A stretch of DNA of 64,000 nt. It comes from Toxorhynchites rutilus septentrionalis. Taxonomy: Eukaryota > Arthropoda > Insecta > Diptera > Culicidae. The translations under genes were made by a program, and so were the position numbers. The notes under the pieces were generated by a model. That model saw only the letters and a list, made by a program, of their open reading frames with translations, was not told the origin of the DNA and made no database searches. Each line of letters opens with the position of its first letter. Positions within the stretch are counted from its first letter, which is position 1. The stretch is from positions 163,505,328 to 163,569,327 of the forward strand of contig NC_073745.1 in NCBI RefSeq assembly GCF_029784135.1, given 5' to 3'. Of the stretch, positions 48,675 through 60,020 are shown piece after piece.

Positions 48675-49786
48675 TGGTGATCGGAAATTTTGAGCAGCTG
48701 ATCGAGCTAAATTTTCATTCTGGATTCATGAGCTCATATCATGAATTCGTCTCCATGCAGGTTGATCCTTCTTCGTATATTCCCAACCGTGTTTGTTTTC
48801 CTGACTACATCAATTCCTCTGTGCATTTTGATCTGTCCATGAAGCAGGATATCCATGGAATTCCAGATTATCATCGATCGAAGATCGTTCCTACGATTTT
48901 CGAAGCAAAGTATGGGCGTGTCAATTGTGATAATATGTACTTTACTGATGGGTCCTCTATGAATGAGTCCACAGGATTTGGAGTGTTCAACAAATTTTTT
49001 AGCACCTCACACAGTCTTCAGTATCCTTGCTCAGTGTATATTGCTGAATTGGCAGCAATACACTGGGCGCTGGACAGCGTCGCTTCACGACCTGTTGAAC
49101 ACTATCTCGTTGTAACGGATAGTCTTAGCTCTGTCGAAGCTATCCGTTCAGTGAGGCCGGAAAAGCACTCGCCGTACTTCCTTGAGAGAATACGAGAAAT
49201 TTTGTGTGCTTTATCCAGACGCTGTTATGTCATTACCTTTGTCTGGGTCCCTTCACATTGCTCAATTCCGGGTAATGAGAGGGCTGACTCATTAGCAAAG
49301 GTAGGTGCAATTGAAGGCGAAATTTATCAGCGTCAAATCGCCTTCAATGAATTTTATTCTTTAGTTCGTAAAAATACCATCGTTAACTGGCAACGCAAAT
49401 GGAACGAAGATGAATTGGGCCGGTGGCTCCACTCAATTATCCCTAAGGTTAGCCTCAATCCGTGGTTCAAAAGTCTGGAATTGAGTCGGGACTTTATTCG
49501 CACCTTCTCCCGACTCATGTCCAATCACTGTTCGTTAGACGCGCTGCTTTTTCGTTTTAATCTTGCCGACAGCAATCTCTGCGGTTGTGGCCATGGTTAC
49601 CACGATATCGAACACGTTGTTTGGTCGTGCGAGTTGTATCTTGTCGCCAGATCGAATTTAGAAAACTCCCTTCGGGCTGGAGGAAAGCAGTCCAATGTGC
49701 CGGTGAGAGATGTGTTGGCTCGGTTAGACCTTGATTACATGTCCCAAATATATGTTTTCCTTAAAGCTATCGATCTTCGAGTGTGA
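48675..49786 (+). pseudogene. LINE ORF2 C-terminus: RNase H and Cys/His tail
   Basis: Open to TGA at 49786. RNase H motifs: MYFTDGSSMNESTGFGVF (Asp), YIAELAAIHWALDS (Glu), LVVTDSLSSVEAI (Asp), WVPSHCSIPGNERADSLAK (His and Asp). After these comes CGCGHGYHDIEHVVWSC, the Cys/His tail found after RNase H in such LINEs. The RNase H is undamaged but the endonuclease and RT are absent, so it cannot move itself. An I- or Loa-related clade is likely; clade not certain. Confidence 0.85.
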
Positions 49787-50179
49787 TTGTTTATAAATCC
49801 TTTTCCCCTCCTTTTCGTCCTTCGCGAGCTATCGGTTCCCTTCCTACTAACATTAGAATAAGTTAAATTGTAAATACATATTAGATGTAAGGATAGTTTT
49901 AAGAATTGAGTGTGAAGTGTCAGTGTGAATGAGAATGTGAATGTGAATGTGAGTGCGAGTGTAAACACAAATCTCCTTACATCCCATCCTTTTCCTAATG
50001 AAAATGTGTCACCCTTCTAAACTCGAGTCGACCGCGAGTAATCGGTTTCCTATTTCATTAACCATAGAATTAAGGAAACAACATGTTGATATATGCTAGT
50101 TGAAGTATAGTTAAGAGTTTGGCTCCATTAAACTTATGTAACTGAGCCTGTAAAAATAAACGGATTAATAAAAAAAAAA
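48675..50179 (+). mobile_element. 5'-truncated LINE insertion with RNase H
   Basis: It is flanked by an 11-bp target duplication TACATGGAGTA (48664-48674, 50180-50190) and ends in an A run (50169-50179). The 3' UTR has a GTGAAT-repeat stretch (about 49925-49960). It is a classic target-primed insertion containing only the RT tail, RNase H and 3' UTR. Confidence 0.9.
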
Positions 50180-50350
50180 TACATGGAGTACTAATTTGAT
50201 TTGTAAAAAATAATATTCATAATTTTATTTTTAAAAGTGTGTTCATTTCTTCTGCAAACCCATATTGTCATGCCTACTCCCCCATTTCGTAATACAAAGC
50301 TCAATGCCGTCAACACGGATGAAAGAGCTCTACCAGCAGTGTTTGGATTT

Positions 50351-50623
50351 CGATCAAAATCAAATGATACACAATGTGTCATGCAAGTAAACTCTCACGA
50401 ACATATAACCAAATATGAGAGGATCATTCAGATACTTGTATGAATGTCAGCAATCACTTTTGTAACATTTAGTGATTAAACTAAGAGAGGAACGAAGACT
50501 GTTGTTTGCATATTCGAGTTGTATCAAACATGGCACACTATTTTCGAAGCCTGCATACAAGTTTGAACCGCATATATCGTCTCATTTTACTATAGCGAAA
50601 CCCACTGCACAGACAAGTGTAAA
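50351..50623. other. No gene recognised
   Basis: AT-rich sequence between repeats, with no motif. Confidence 0.35.
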
Positions 50624-51107
50624 GCAATAAATGATACAAGAAAAATTACGTCATCATTACGTCACCATTTGCGGAGAGCAGCGAATGGGAAAAGAGATAA
50701 AACGCGAGAGTTTTTGCTTCTAACTGGAGCGGTCTTGCTAGTAAAACTATGCGGTCTATATGAATATACACATTTCAAGGGATAGCGGCGTTAAAAATGG
50801 AAAATATAATCTGACTACCCTTCCCTTAGCCTCTATCGAGCTAAATAATCATATAGTTTGCACTCTCTGAGACTTAAAAATCAGGATCTGCTACATTAGC
50901 TGAATATGAATCTTTCGCTTTGCGTTGTCCGTATGATCCTGCTGTTTCATGATGCATGGAGAGGTCGGTATGCATATGTTAGAGGCAAAGAAGAAAATAA
51001 GCTTTCTGCACTGAAAGCGTATATGATAGCTTTGCTTGCATGCTGGTGTGCAATGAAGTGCGAGCCGATGCAGAGTTGTCTCGTTCTCTTTTGTGTCGTG
51101 ATTTGCA
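50624..51107. repeat. Dispersed repeat B, copy 2 (unoccupied MITE site)
   Basis: Matches 10061-10802 from GCAATAAATGATACAAG to GTCGTGATTTGCA. It has the bare TTA at 50979-50981 where copy 1 carries a MITE. Confidence 0.78.
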
Positions 51108-51339
51108 GCACATAACAATAATAGAATACCGCTGGGGGAAATGTTTCCTGAAAGATCATATTTGAACGAACGAAAGCGATTTTTTCTATGAGTGGATCAT
51201 TTGGCATACACTGTCTACCAGTCTACCTAATAAAACATTTCAATGAAACTCGTGTACTGGAATAGGATATTTTGCTCGTCTCGACAGTGACTGAAGCCGA
51301 GACGAATTGCTCGTCTCGTTTTCTGGAATAGGGCCCATA

Positions 51340-52529
51340 AACCTACCTAGATATATCGAAAAAGTTTTTTTTTGCCGTTTTAGCAAAACATTTTAGGCCG
51401 TCAATCGAAAACGTGCCTTAATTGAAGAGGGCCGTTTTAACGAAATGCCGTATACGGGTGTATGATCAATTAGTGTATTGTTCTAGCAAAGGTAAGAAAG
51501 AATCGTTGCTTATCGTAATGATTCTACAGAACCACACAAGCCATTAAACCTTTTCAGGGTCCCGGGAACTTTTTGCTAGAGTTATTCAAGAAATTCGACG
51601 TATTCGAAAATAATATCCGAAATGATAAACCAAAAAATTTGGAAAAATATATATTGCATAGTCCTACGTCTTAAGCGGTCTGTCTCGGATACAACCTCTC
51701 GAATTTTTTGAAGTTTAGTCATTTAATTTAGTTTTTTAATGAATGATTTATGTTTTAACTACAAATGTTATAAATTATTATAAGTGGATTGAAGCACTGG
51801 ACTGAATTATTTTTCCTCAAAGTTTTGTCACTTTCTTTTTTGGCTTGAGTAGTGATCTTAATGTTTTGTCCGACACTGTAAATCCGTCGTAATACTGATT
51901 TTTTTAAAACATGATGTCAACATTTGGATCGCTTCTTCTACGATTTACTTCCGTACAAATGTTGACAGAGACAGAGACCAACGGCAGCGACGGGGGGGAT
52001 GTACTGTAACCAGTTGCGCATAAGATTACTGATCCTGATGTTGATCAGTTGATCAGTTGATCAATTACCGGCAAAAGGTTGTTTTTCAGAACTGGCGCCA
52101 AAATCAAGAATCGGCTTCGACTAAATGACATTTATATAGAACAAGCAGATAAATCGAAAAAAGCTTTTAATTTTTCAAAGATCGATTCTTTAATACCGAT
52201 TTAATCAGTGGATCGATCCTCACACAGTTTTGGAAAATCGATTCGACAACATCGATCTTTTTAAAAGATCGCCCAATTCTAGTCTTACTGTGTAAATCTA
52301 ATCGAGCGTTCGACACGATCCTCATGACTATCACACCGAGACAAATTTCGTGTTTTATGAATCGAGGTAATCTAACCGAGTCGAGTTCTTGCTCGAACTT
52401 CATGTGTTGCGAATTGCATATTGCAAACCAAACTGGGGCTTGCTTTAAATCAAACAGCTTAAAAATTTCCGCATTACGGTAAACTATTGATCCTGAACGA
52501 ATCGATGCTCTTCATTATTCATTATTTTA
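51340..52529. other. No gene recognised
   Basis: AT-rich. Contains GTTGATCAGTTGATCAGTTG-type short repeats near 52033-52060 and several ATCGATC-rich segments near 52180-52270, but nothing coding. Confidence 0.35.
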
Positions 52530-53225
52530 TTATAAGATACATTCATCTGACATATGTATTAAAGGACTAGATGGTTTAACATTATATGAGCCTAGAACCA
52601 GTAATACGTCGCTGGAAACGAGCACTAGGTTCTCCAAACTCGAAAAGCTCCCCAACTGAAGAAAACGTGTGGATCATACTGCCGCAACAGGTACGTTGAC
52701 CGGAGAGATCTGTTTGGTGCATGCAGATTCAAGCGAGAGAGTAGGTAAAAGCAGTCGATTTCATTGGTCAAAATCTTTGCGACAAAAAATGGCTTGTTGA
52801 ATTTTCCGTCGGCGTTCTAATGTATCCATACTCAGCAAACGACATCTTTCAGCGTACCGAGGCAAATTTAGAGGATCTCTCCAAGGAAGTTGCCTGAGGG
52901 CTCGACAAATGAATGTTCTTTGGATACGTTCAATTCTGATGCTACAGGACAGTTGGTATGGAATCTGAACGACAGACACAGTCTCGGCAATTGGTCGCAC
53001 AAGTGAACGCAATAGTGCCTTTAAGCAGTACGGGTCGGAAAAATCCCTCAAAATCCTGAATATAAATCCTAGCTGCCGATTCGTCTTAGTGACTACCATT
53101 GATCGATGCAAATCAAACGAAAGCTTTGGGTCCAACGTTATCTCCAAGTCACTTACTTGTTCAACTCTCTCCAGTACAACTTCATCAGTCGAGTCCATGT
53201 TCGATGAAAAGTCATTACTACGCAT
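52530..53225 (-). pseudogene. Jockey-like LINE RT C-terminal fragment
   Basis: The minus frame 53225-52761 reads VSDLEITLDPKLSFDLH, TKTNRQLGFIFRILRDFSDP, YCLKALLRSLVRPIAE and RIQRTFICRALRQLPWRDPL. These are the post-catalytic RT and thumb motifs of Jockey/CR1-type LINEs, as in the piece at 11551-11775. The 3' end is A/T rich near 52530. 5'-truncated; frames beyond are broken. Confidence 0.78.
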
Positions 53226-53567
53226 TTAGATATACTGACAGAAAGTTTGTCAGGGTGTCGACTAAAAATCCGAAAGTAAATTCCCTGATATTCCCTGATT
53301 TTCCAGTGATGCTTGAGAATGTCCCAAGAACATTGACGTAAAGATTTACCAAATCCTTCTCATTTTCATCCCAAAATCTGACATTCAGATCCATCTGTAT
53401 CCTCTTTGTAGTCTTGTTCAAAGACTCGCCGAAACCAAAGGTAATGTATAGTTTACATAGTTACATCGAACCAAAAATCGTTATAAAGCATATTGTATCA
53501 CGCCCTAGTTAGACCTTCTCAGCTTCCTGGTTGTCATGAAACATTCTTCTCAATACAATAATGGTTT
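53226..53567. repeat. Short CCCTGA-type repeat region
   Basis: TTCCCTGATATTCCCTGATT near 53280 is a simple repeat seen at the edges of some insect repeats. Otherwise nothing recognised. Confidence 0.35.
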
Positions 53568-53819
53568 TTGACGTAGGACTACGTCTTTCATTTCTATACC
53601 GGGGTGTAAAATCGAAGTTTCGAAAACGAAAGCGTTACGCTGGAGACCGAGATTTTGAGCGTAAATAACTCCTAAACTACTGAACGAAATGGTATGATAA
53701 ACACTTCATTCGAAAGATAAAATGTCTACGCGTTATATACTTGTTACTTTTTGGTACAAAAACTTGTTTCAGTAGCCTTAAAATTATTTTCAAAACAGGC
53801 TATTGAAATCACCAATCGG

Positions 53820-53855
53820 TATATAAGGGAGCGCCCCTCGGAAATCCACTCAGTT
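53820..53855 (+). promoter_or_regulatory. Strong Pol II core promoter (TATA plus initiator)
   Basis: TATATAAG at 53820-53827 and TCAGTT at 53850-53855, with the initiator A (53852) 32 bp from the first T. This is the standard arthropod TATA-Inr spacing. Transcription would run right into the tandem array. Confidence 0.6.
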
Positions 53856-53899
53856 ATAATTGAACAGCGATTGAGGTACCATCGCAGGAATGAATGGAT

Positions 53900-54360
53900 G
53901 TTTCCCTAACACAGACTTCAAAACCATGGAGCCAGGGGAAATCGGCATTGCAAAATAGATGCAAGCTGCTGGTACTTTTGTACTCGTTTGCGCTTTTGCA
54001 AATTGGAATGTTTTCCTAACACAGACCTCAAAACCATGGAGCCATAGGAAATCGGCATTGCAAAATAGATATAAGCAGCGGGTACTTTTGTACTTGTTTG
54101 CGTTTCTGCAAATCGGAATGTTCCCCTAACACAGACATCTAAACCATGGAGCCAAGGGAAATTGGCATTGCAAAATAGATACAAGCAGCGGGTACTTTTG
54201 TACTCGTTTGCGTTTTTGCAAATCGGAATGTTTCCCCAACACAGATTCCGAAACCAATAAGTTGGAAAGATCGGCATTCCAGATCTCGGCAGTACTTTTT
54301 ATACTCCCATGCATTTTTACACTCCGGAATGCGTTTTGCTAACACGGTCTACAAAAGCGG
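53900..54360 (+). repeat. 110-bp tandem repeat, about 4.2 units
   Basis: Units start at 53900, 54010, 54120, 54230 and 54331. The first three are very similar (CTAACACAGAC, AAACCATGGAGCC, CGGCATTGCAAAATAGAT, GGTACTTTTGTACT); the fourth is diverged and 101 bp long. Each of the first three has an ATGGAGCC start followed by a stop, not conserved in frame (unit 2 stops at once), so it looks non-coding. Confidence 0.88.
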
Positions 54361-54685
54361 GTACAAATGCAATGCTTCAGCTTGGTTATTCAAGACTGCA
54401 TGTCCCTTCATGTCGCCAGCTCACTGAACTTCTACGCATACCGTTTGATGATTAGGCAAAATGTTGATAACTATTTGCTGCGATAACCACTGCCATATTG
54501 AATGAATTGACCTAAATTGGGATTTGTTTGCAATTGAAGTCGTAAATTGTTTCATTCATTCACTAGTTTAATCAATAGCTTTGCGCAGCGGCGATATCGT
54601 ACCCAATGAGGAACATTCGAAGTGCCATTATTGATATTTGAAAAAAAAACAGATAATTACTAAGCCAACGACAGTCCTACGTCGA

Positions 54686-55293
54686 CCTTGCGGTTATATC
54701 AGTTATATCATAGGTATAACCCATCCATAGTTATTTTTTCAGCAGTGTGGAGTGCACCAAGGGTGCTCAGCTTTCATAGTATGATTTTCAAGCACTAATT
54801 TATCGATAGTTTTCGAAGAAGAAAAGGAAAGGAATTGGTTGAAGCTGAACCGCAGATATTGATGCCAAAAATGCCAGTAAAACATCGTGGATGTAAAAGC
54901 CGAAAATAACTCAAATCCACGCCGTTCACCGTTCAATTTCCTTTTGTTTCCCTGCTTTGCGATGAGATAGTTTGCCTTTTCGGTTGCGCGTGGCTGTTTT
55001 GTGCTTTTAGTTGCATGTCGAAACGTGATGCTGTTAGTTATCATGTCAGGCAAAAACTTAGAGCATTTGATGGGGAAGGAGAATGATTGTAGAATCGAAT
55101 AATTGAGACGCAAATATGCTTTTTCTCGCACTGGAATGCATATAAACCATCGAAAAAAACTAGATGAACGATAACTTCGTTAAATATGCTGCTTTTCATA
55201 TACCGCACAAGAACAGAAAACCGCACAAAAAAAAATCGCACAAAGAAATACTTGCACAAAAACAAGTTTTACTGTAGACTCAATCTGCGTGTA
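54686..55293. other. No gene recognised
   Basis: A 130-codon minus frame at 54739-55131 has no domain, signal or splice context that I recognise, and is probably chance in AT-rich DNA. Confidence 0.35.
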
Positions 55294-56259
55294 CACTGAG
55301 AGAAATAATTAGTAAATATAACGAATTTTTTGGTAAATACTACCAATCTATAGTCATTTTCGCCCGTACTAATAAACACATATGTCAAGCAGAACAATGA
55401 TTCGGAAGCCCAATATCGGCTACATTTTCTCGCCGAAAATGCACGTATCAGAATTATATCCTTATTATACCTCCGTATTGCCTTATAGGAACAATTAAAA
55501 TGGTTTTTTTTTTTTTTTATCTTCGCTTATTTTTCGTCGGCCTATTTCCGCCACTTTAGTGCCAATCACCGACATCAGGGAGGCGACTCCACCTGTTCCT
55601 ACCTATCAGACTCAACAACTCATGAGCCGGGCCAACTTCTTTTACTTCCGCTCCGAAGGAAGACGTAACCAGAGATTTTTCGCCTCAGAAAATCCCAACG
55701 ACGCCAGCTGGGATTGAACCCAGGCCGATCGGATTGTGAGGCTGTTACGCTAACCATACAACCACTGGCGCCGTCAATGAAAATGGTTAATACGCGCTTT
55801 TCTCACCAATTTTCAGATATGACAATATCCAAGCTTACTAATGTTATCGAGTAAAATATACTAATCTCTGGTAGGGATGCAGGTTTGTTGACAATATGTA
55901 CAAAAAATTTGTACATTCTACTAATTTTGCATTACCAAATGTATTTAGTAGTTTTCGACCGAGGATTTTTCTAAGGGTATGTATGATTTTATTTTCCCTT
56001 GTACTCTTTTCTTGTCAGCATTCAAGTGCACATGAATCTACCTTCCCGCTCACCAATAACTTGCGTTAATATGGTCTTTTGCGTTGGCTAAGATCGTTTC
56101 ATACTAGAAACAAAAAATGTCATTGCGATAGGAACAGGTTGCGATAGGAACAACTCGGTTTCAACTATCTACCTATATTTTACTGCGGCTCAATGATTGC
56201 TATTAGTGAAATGTGAAATGTTAGAAATATTAGTCTAACTAATTATTTCTCTCGGGGTG
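55294..56259. mobile_element. TIR element (CACTGAGAG ends) carrying SINE B
   Basis: CACTGAGAGAAATAATTAGT at 55294 (after TA) pairs with the inverse CTAATTATTTCTCTCGGGGTG-type end at 56239-56259. 55345-55460 is about 85% similar, inverted, to 62895-63000. SINE B is inserted at 55504. Confidence 0.6.
55504..55775 (-). mobile_element. tRNA-derived SINE family B, copy 2
   Basis: The head at 55775 (GACGGCGCCAGTGGTTGTAT) and a 15-nt tail at 55504-55518, flanked by AATTAAAATGG and AATGAAAATGG (55493-55503, 55776-55786; one mismatch). By eye I find no difference from copy 1 over the roughly 257-bp body. Confidence 0.9.
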
Positions 56260-56261
56260 AC

Positions 56262-56737
56262 GATTAATCGATTAACCGATTATTTGGGGCGATTAATCGT
56301 ATCGAAAAGCTCAACTCTAGGATCCTCAAATGAGAGTATCTTCGAGATGGGGGTGAGTGGAGGGTAAAAAAATATATATAAATAACTGCTGAAAACTATT
56401 CGATTAGCTGATGAACTATTACCCGAGGTGCACCCGTGGCCGAGTGGTTAGCGTCCCACACTATCATGCCGGGTGTTCGGGTTCGATTCCCGTTCTGGTT
56501 GGGGGATTTTTCGTCAAAGAAAATTCTTCCGGCTTGCACTGTGGTCACGCGTATTCTAGAGCTTGCCACTCCAGAGTACATTCAAGGCGTGTTATTCGGC
56601 ATAGAAATCTCAACCAAGTATTAATGAACGACGCTAGTTAATGAATACGTTGAGACGGCAAAAGTTCCACAGGGAACGTTAACGCCATTCAAGAAGAAGA
56701 TGAACGATTAATTTAAAATATCGGGGATCACTAATTG
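56262..56737 (-). mobile_element. Partial hAT-like MITE, carries SINE A
   Basis: Read on the minus strand from 56737: TAGTGATCCCCGATATTTTA, then TTAATCGTTCATC, a SINE, then AGCTAATCGAATAG and TTAATCGATTAATCGTCACC. This is colinear with one half of the element at 29324-29801. The other half is missing or replaced. Confidence 0.65.
56422..56698 (+). mobile_element. SINE family A, copy 3
   Basis: Head CACCCGTGGCCGAGTGGTTA with B box GGTTCGATTCC and tail CAAGAAGAAG. GATGAACTATTA and GATGAACGATTA flank it (56410-56421, 56699-56710). Confidence 0.87.
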
Positions 56738-56739
56738 CT

Positions 56740-57501
56740 GTTTGAGTGAAAAACGAATGATTTTACAGACACTTGATGGGCCAAGCAAAAGTTTCCAATT
56801 TGATTCTATCACCATCTAACGTCATTCCGAGAGGCAAATGAGGGAATGCGAAATTCTCTGAGATTAGATGAGCGGAATCGAGACAGTATGTTTCCGTTAA
56901 ACTCGAGAATGAACTTTGCGATGATAGGTGAATGTTTTCTGTCTCAAATAAAGTGAGGCATAAACTCTCTAATTGTTGGATGAGTTTTATCTGTGGATAA
57001 GCGTTGTTGAACGAATTTTGATGCGATTTTGCCCATAACTGCTTAAGACACATTTAATGTGAGGGCCTCATTTAGTACACGTGTTAGATGCTGTAACAAT
57101 AATTTGCATGGCAAATCAATATGATAATGAACAAAATCAAAACATCCAATGGATGTCAATGCAAAACAAGAAAATATTTATCGATTGCTTGGACACACTG
57201 GATCTGTTCTTTCTAATCAAAAGATAATAAACTAATGCCTATGAGTGTAAAAAAGATTCTATTAGATCTTTTTAACCTTTGTTCCTAGGCTTTACACCAA
57301 GCCATTTTTGAATCTAACGGTTTGGAAATCTTCTCGCACAATTCGAACGTTTTTTTTTTACTTATACGGTATCCCTTCTTACGTCTTAAATAAAAATTAC
57401 ACATTTCAATGGTTGCTTTTGACTGTGTCCTCTCCCTTTTGTATTCATAACCGGGTCCATTTTTCAAAAATGAGAGGGAAGCATTGTTCGTATTAACTTG
57501 T
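56740..57501. other. Downstream of p23; no further gene recognised
   Basis: Holds the p23 3' UTR on the minus strand and AT-rich sequence. A 96-codon minus frame at 56763-57053 shows no motif. Confidence 0.35.
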
Positions 57502-59337
57502 TTACTTCTTATCCTCATTTTCGTCTTTATCCTCAGTTAAACCAGGCATCGCCTCATCGTCTGAGTCTTCCTGATCGTCGTCCAGATCATCGAATGAAAG
57601 TTTACTATCATTAGCTTGCCGCAACATGTCTTCCAGTGACATTGCGTTGTCGCCCTCATCTGCAAATATAAGACCAGTTGATTAGTATTGAAGAGTATTG
57701 CAGTTTTATTCTGTTATGGATAATTCTTTTGAATCCGCGGATATCGAGTAACTGCATCCACGCAACAGTTATCACTGATCCGTGAACCCAATCAGCCTCT
57801 TTTAGGGCTATTCATAACACAACAATGAAAGCCTCGTATAATCAATGGTCCCACTTTACGGTTACGGAAAATTCTTACATTAAAATTCGATAATGTGTAA
57901 TTTACCACATGTATCGATAAGATAACAGGTACACTCAATCGGGCGAATTAAATTAGCTGAAAACGCTGATGAATCCAAATCGAACAAACAAAAGAAATAA
58001 CAAAATATTAGGAGCGCCTCAAATTTTGCAAGGAGGCTAAAGCTTTTCCTAAACGTTCATTCTTCGATGACATCCATACATATTGCAATACATACGTGGG
58101 CGGATCAGCATGGATCATAATCCAGTGATTATTTAGGGAAAATGCGGTTAGGCAATGTTAAACACGAATCCGCGAACATGGTAATAACATGAACAACAAG
58201 CTGGACTCTTCCGAGGGAACAGTTTTATCGATTTTAAGAATCGTGGAAATTCATTAACTGAGCTATAACTCAAAATTCATTTCATGTATCTAAATGTGCA
58301 GGACATAAGAGGTATCATGAATCGTATTATCGAATGTTAGAGACTACACGAGAGTAGCATGTAGACACGATTCCGAAGCGTTTTTCATTTCCCGATTTTT
58401 ATTTCTTCAGTATTAGTACAAATAACACGCACTAATTACAGTACCTATCAAAGAAAAGTATTGAGAAAAAGCAACTATACTATTATACCAAGTTTACACT
58501 TACTTGTCTCATCATCGGAACCCTCATCCTTCCATCGATTGAAGTCAACTTTGAGCCAATGAGGTTTGTTCTTGTCAACTGTTAATTTTGGCCAGTAAGG
58601 TCCTTTCGTATCTGCCTTCGCTATAACAAACTCGATGCAACGACTAGTATTTTTACTGATAACTTTATCTGGATTTATTTTATTGTAGAAGTTTATTGTA
58701 ACCTCGTGGTTCTTTTTCTCCGGTAACCCAATACCTTTGAAATACATGGTATCTGGTGTGAATCTGCGTAAAAACTTAGTAAATACTTAGTTTAACTAAC
58801 AAAAATAGTTCTTACTTAAAAGTTGGATCAGGGCACTCCACATTTAATGTTAGGTAAATAACATCATTCCGTTGAGCCCAAATAGCAGGCGGTGGCACAC
58901 TGGAAATAAAAAATAGAGCAATATTTCACTAAGGTGTTGAACATTCAAAAATTGTCGTAAAATACATTCATAAATATTCCTCAGAAAGGAACATTAAGTT
59001 TCGAGATAGTTCTAGATCATCCTAAGTAAAGGTTATGAACATGTATCCTGGATACCGACATATCAACTTGAGCCATTCGATAGGGCATTGATTCACACCA
59101 ATAATGGTCGGGAGTGGCACATTGTTATAAAACAAGTAATAGTATTCTTGTTAAAATCAATCCTTTGGTAATACCACAACAAATAATACATGTTTTTATA
59201 TAGTTCACTTGCCGACAGCGATCGATAAAAAATGGACGCCAGAAAACACGCTAGAATTTGTCGGCGATGAGTTTTCTGTCTCTCAAAACGTTTTGACCAT
59301 TTTTGCACAACTATACTTACACAGCATCCGTCGACAT
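57502..59337 (-). CDS. p23/PTGES3-like HSP90 co-chaperone (CS domain), complete, 4 exons
   Basis: Exons on the minus strand: 59337-59321 (MSTDAV), 58899-58816, 58763-58504, 57659-57502. All have GT/AG borders and compatible phases, giving 172 aa plus TAA. p23 binds the N-terminal domain of ATP-bound HSP90, stabilises the closed state and slows ATP hydrolysis in the cytosol. The N-terminal CS beta-sandwich spans about residues 5-115 and opens with PPPAIWAQRNDVIYLTL. The p23 signature follows as WPKLTVDKNKPHWLKVDFNRWKD with small substitutions (WLKVDFNRWKDE at the end of the domain). The C-terminal tail is acidic and flexible (DDLDDDQEDSDDEAMPGL), as in the family. Length is similar to the human protein (about 160 aa) and to insect homologues. 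The single-step start in a 17-nt first exon is supported by phase and by the MSTDAVVPPP context. Confidence 0.93.
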
Positions 59338-59734
59338 AGTACAATTGCTTAAATAAAACGCGGCAAATTGTTCAATCTTTTCGGTAGCAGATGTATTAAA
59401 CGTCCGATGACCTATTCTTTTCTGCTTTAATAATTACTACAATTCTTCCCTGTATTCTCAACCAATAACAGAAAGGACCGTATTTCTGAAAAGGGAAATT
59501 TCACCCATAGAAAAATCACAAGCGGAAAGTTCGTATCATTGTCACATCGAAGTTGTCACGGGAGGGAAACTCAACGCTAATCGCAACCAATTTGTAATGA
59601 GTTGGAACTTATAACTATGATGTTGCTGTCATTTTTTCTCTCATGTAAATTTATAGTTTTCCTTATCCTGACAAATTCGGCCATTTTGATAGTTCATTTT
59701 GACAGCAGTTTTGATTGTATGTAATTTGGGTCGT

Positions 59735-60020
59735 TCTTCTTCTTCTTCTTCTTGGATGGCATTAACGTTCCCAGTGGAACTTTTGCCTTCTCAATGTAAG
59801 TATTACTTGCGTCATTTTTATTAGTACTACTTAGTTGAGATTTCTATGCCGAATAACACGCCTTGAATGTATTCTGGAGTGGCAAGTTCTAGAATATGCG
59901 TGACCACAGTGCTAGTCGGAAGAAATTTCTTTGACGAAAAATCTCCCGGCCACAACGGGAATCGAACCCGAACCCCCGGCATGATAATGTGGGACGCTAA
60001 CCACTCAGCCACGGGAGCAC
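59735..60020 (-). mobile_element. SINE family A, copy 4
   Basis: The head ends at 60020 (GTGCTCCCGTGGCTGAGTGG on the minus strand) and the tail is a CTT run at 59735-59750 on the plus strand. TTTGGGTCGT and TTTTGGTCGT flank it. Confidence 0.87.

Larger units (their letters stand above)
48380..50350. repeat. Dispersed repeat, copy 3, split by a LINE
   Basis: 48380-48674 continues at 50191-50350. It matches 2400-2830, where ATAGAATACTAATTTGATTC is continuous across the equivalent insertion point. Confidence 0.7.
53568..54685 (+). mobile_element. Palindrome-ended element (GACGTAG), copy 2, with promoter and tandem array
   Basis: The left end TTGACGTAGGACTACGTCTT (53568) matches copy 1's left end to TTTCATT. 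The right end CAGTCCTACGTCGA (54685) is its imperfect inverse, and both copies then show a TGCGG a few bases on. The inside holds a TATA/initiator pair at 53820-53855 followed by a 110-bp tandem array. No ORF longer than a few dozen codons follows the promoter. Confidence 0.62.

Noticed and set aside
53900..54360. CRISPR-like array or coding repeat protein
   Set aside because: The whole 110-bp unit is repeated with no spacers, and frames are not conserved between units; it is an ordinary tandem repeat in a eukaryotic genome.
54739..55131. 130-codon minus-strand ORF
   Set aside because: No recognisable motif, splice signals or conservation evidence from sequence alone.
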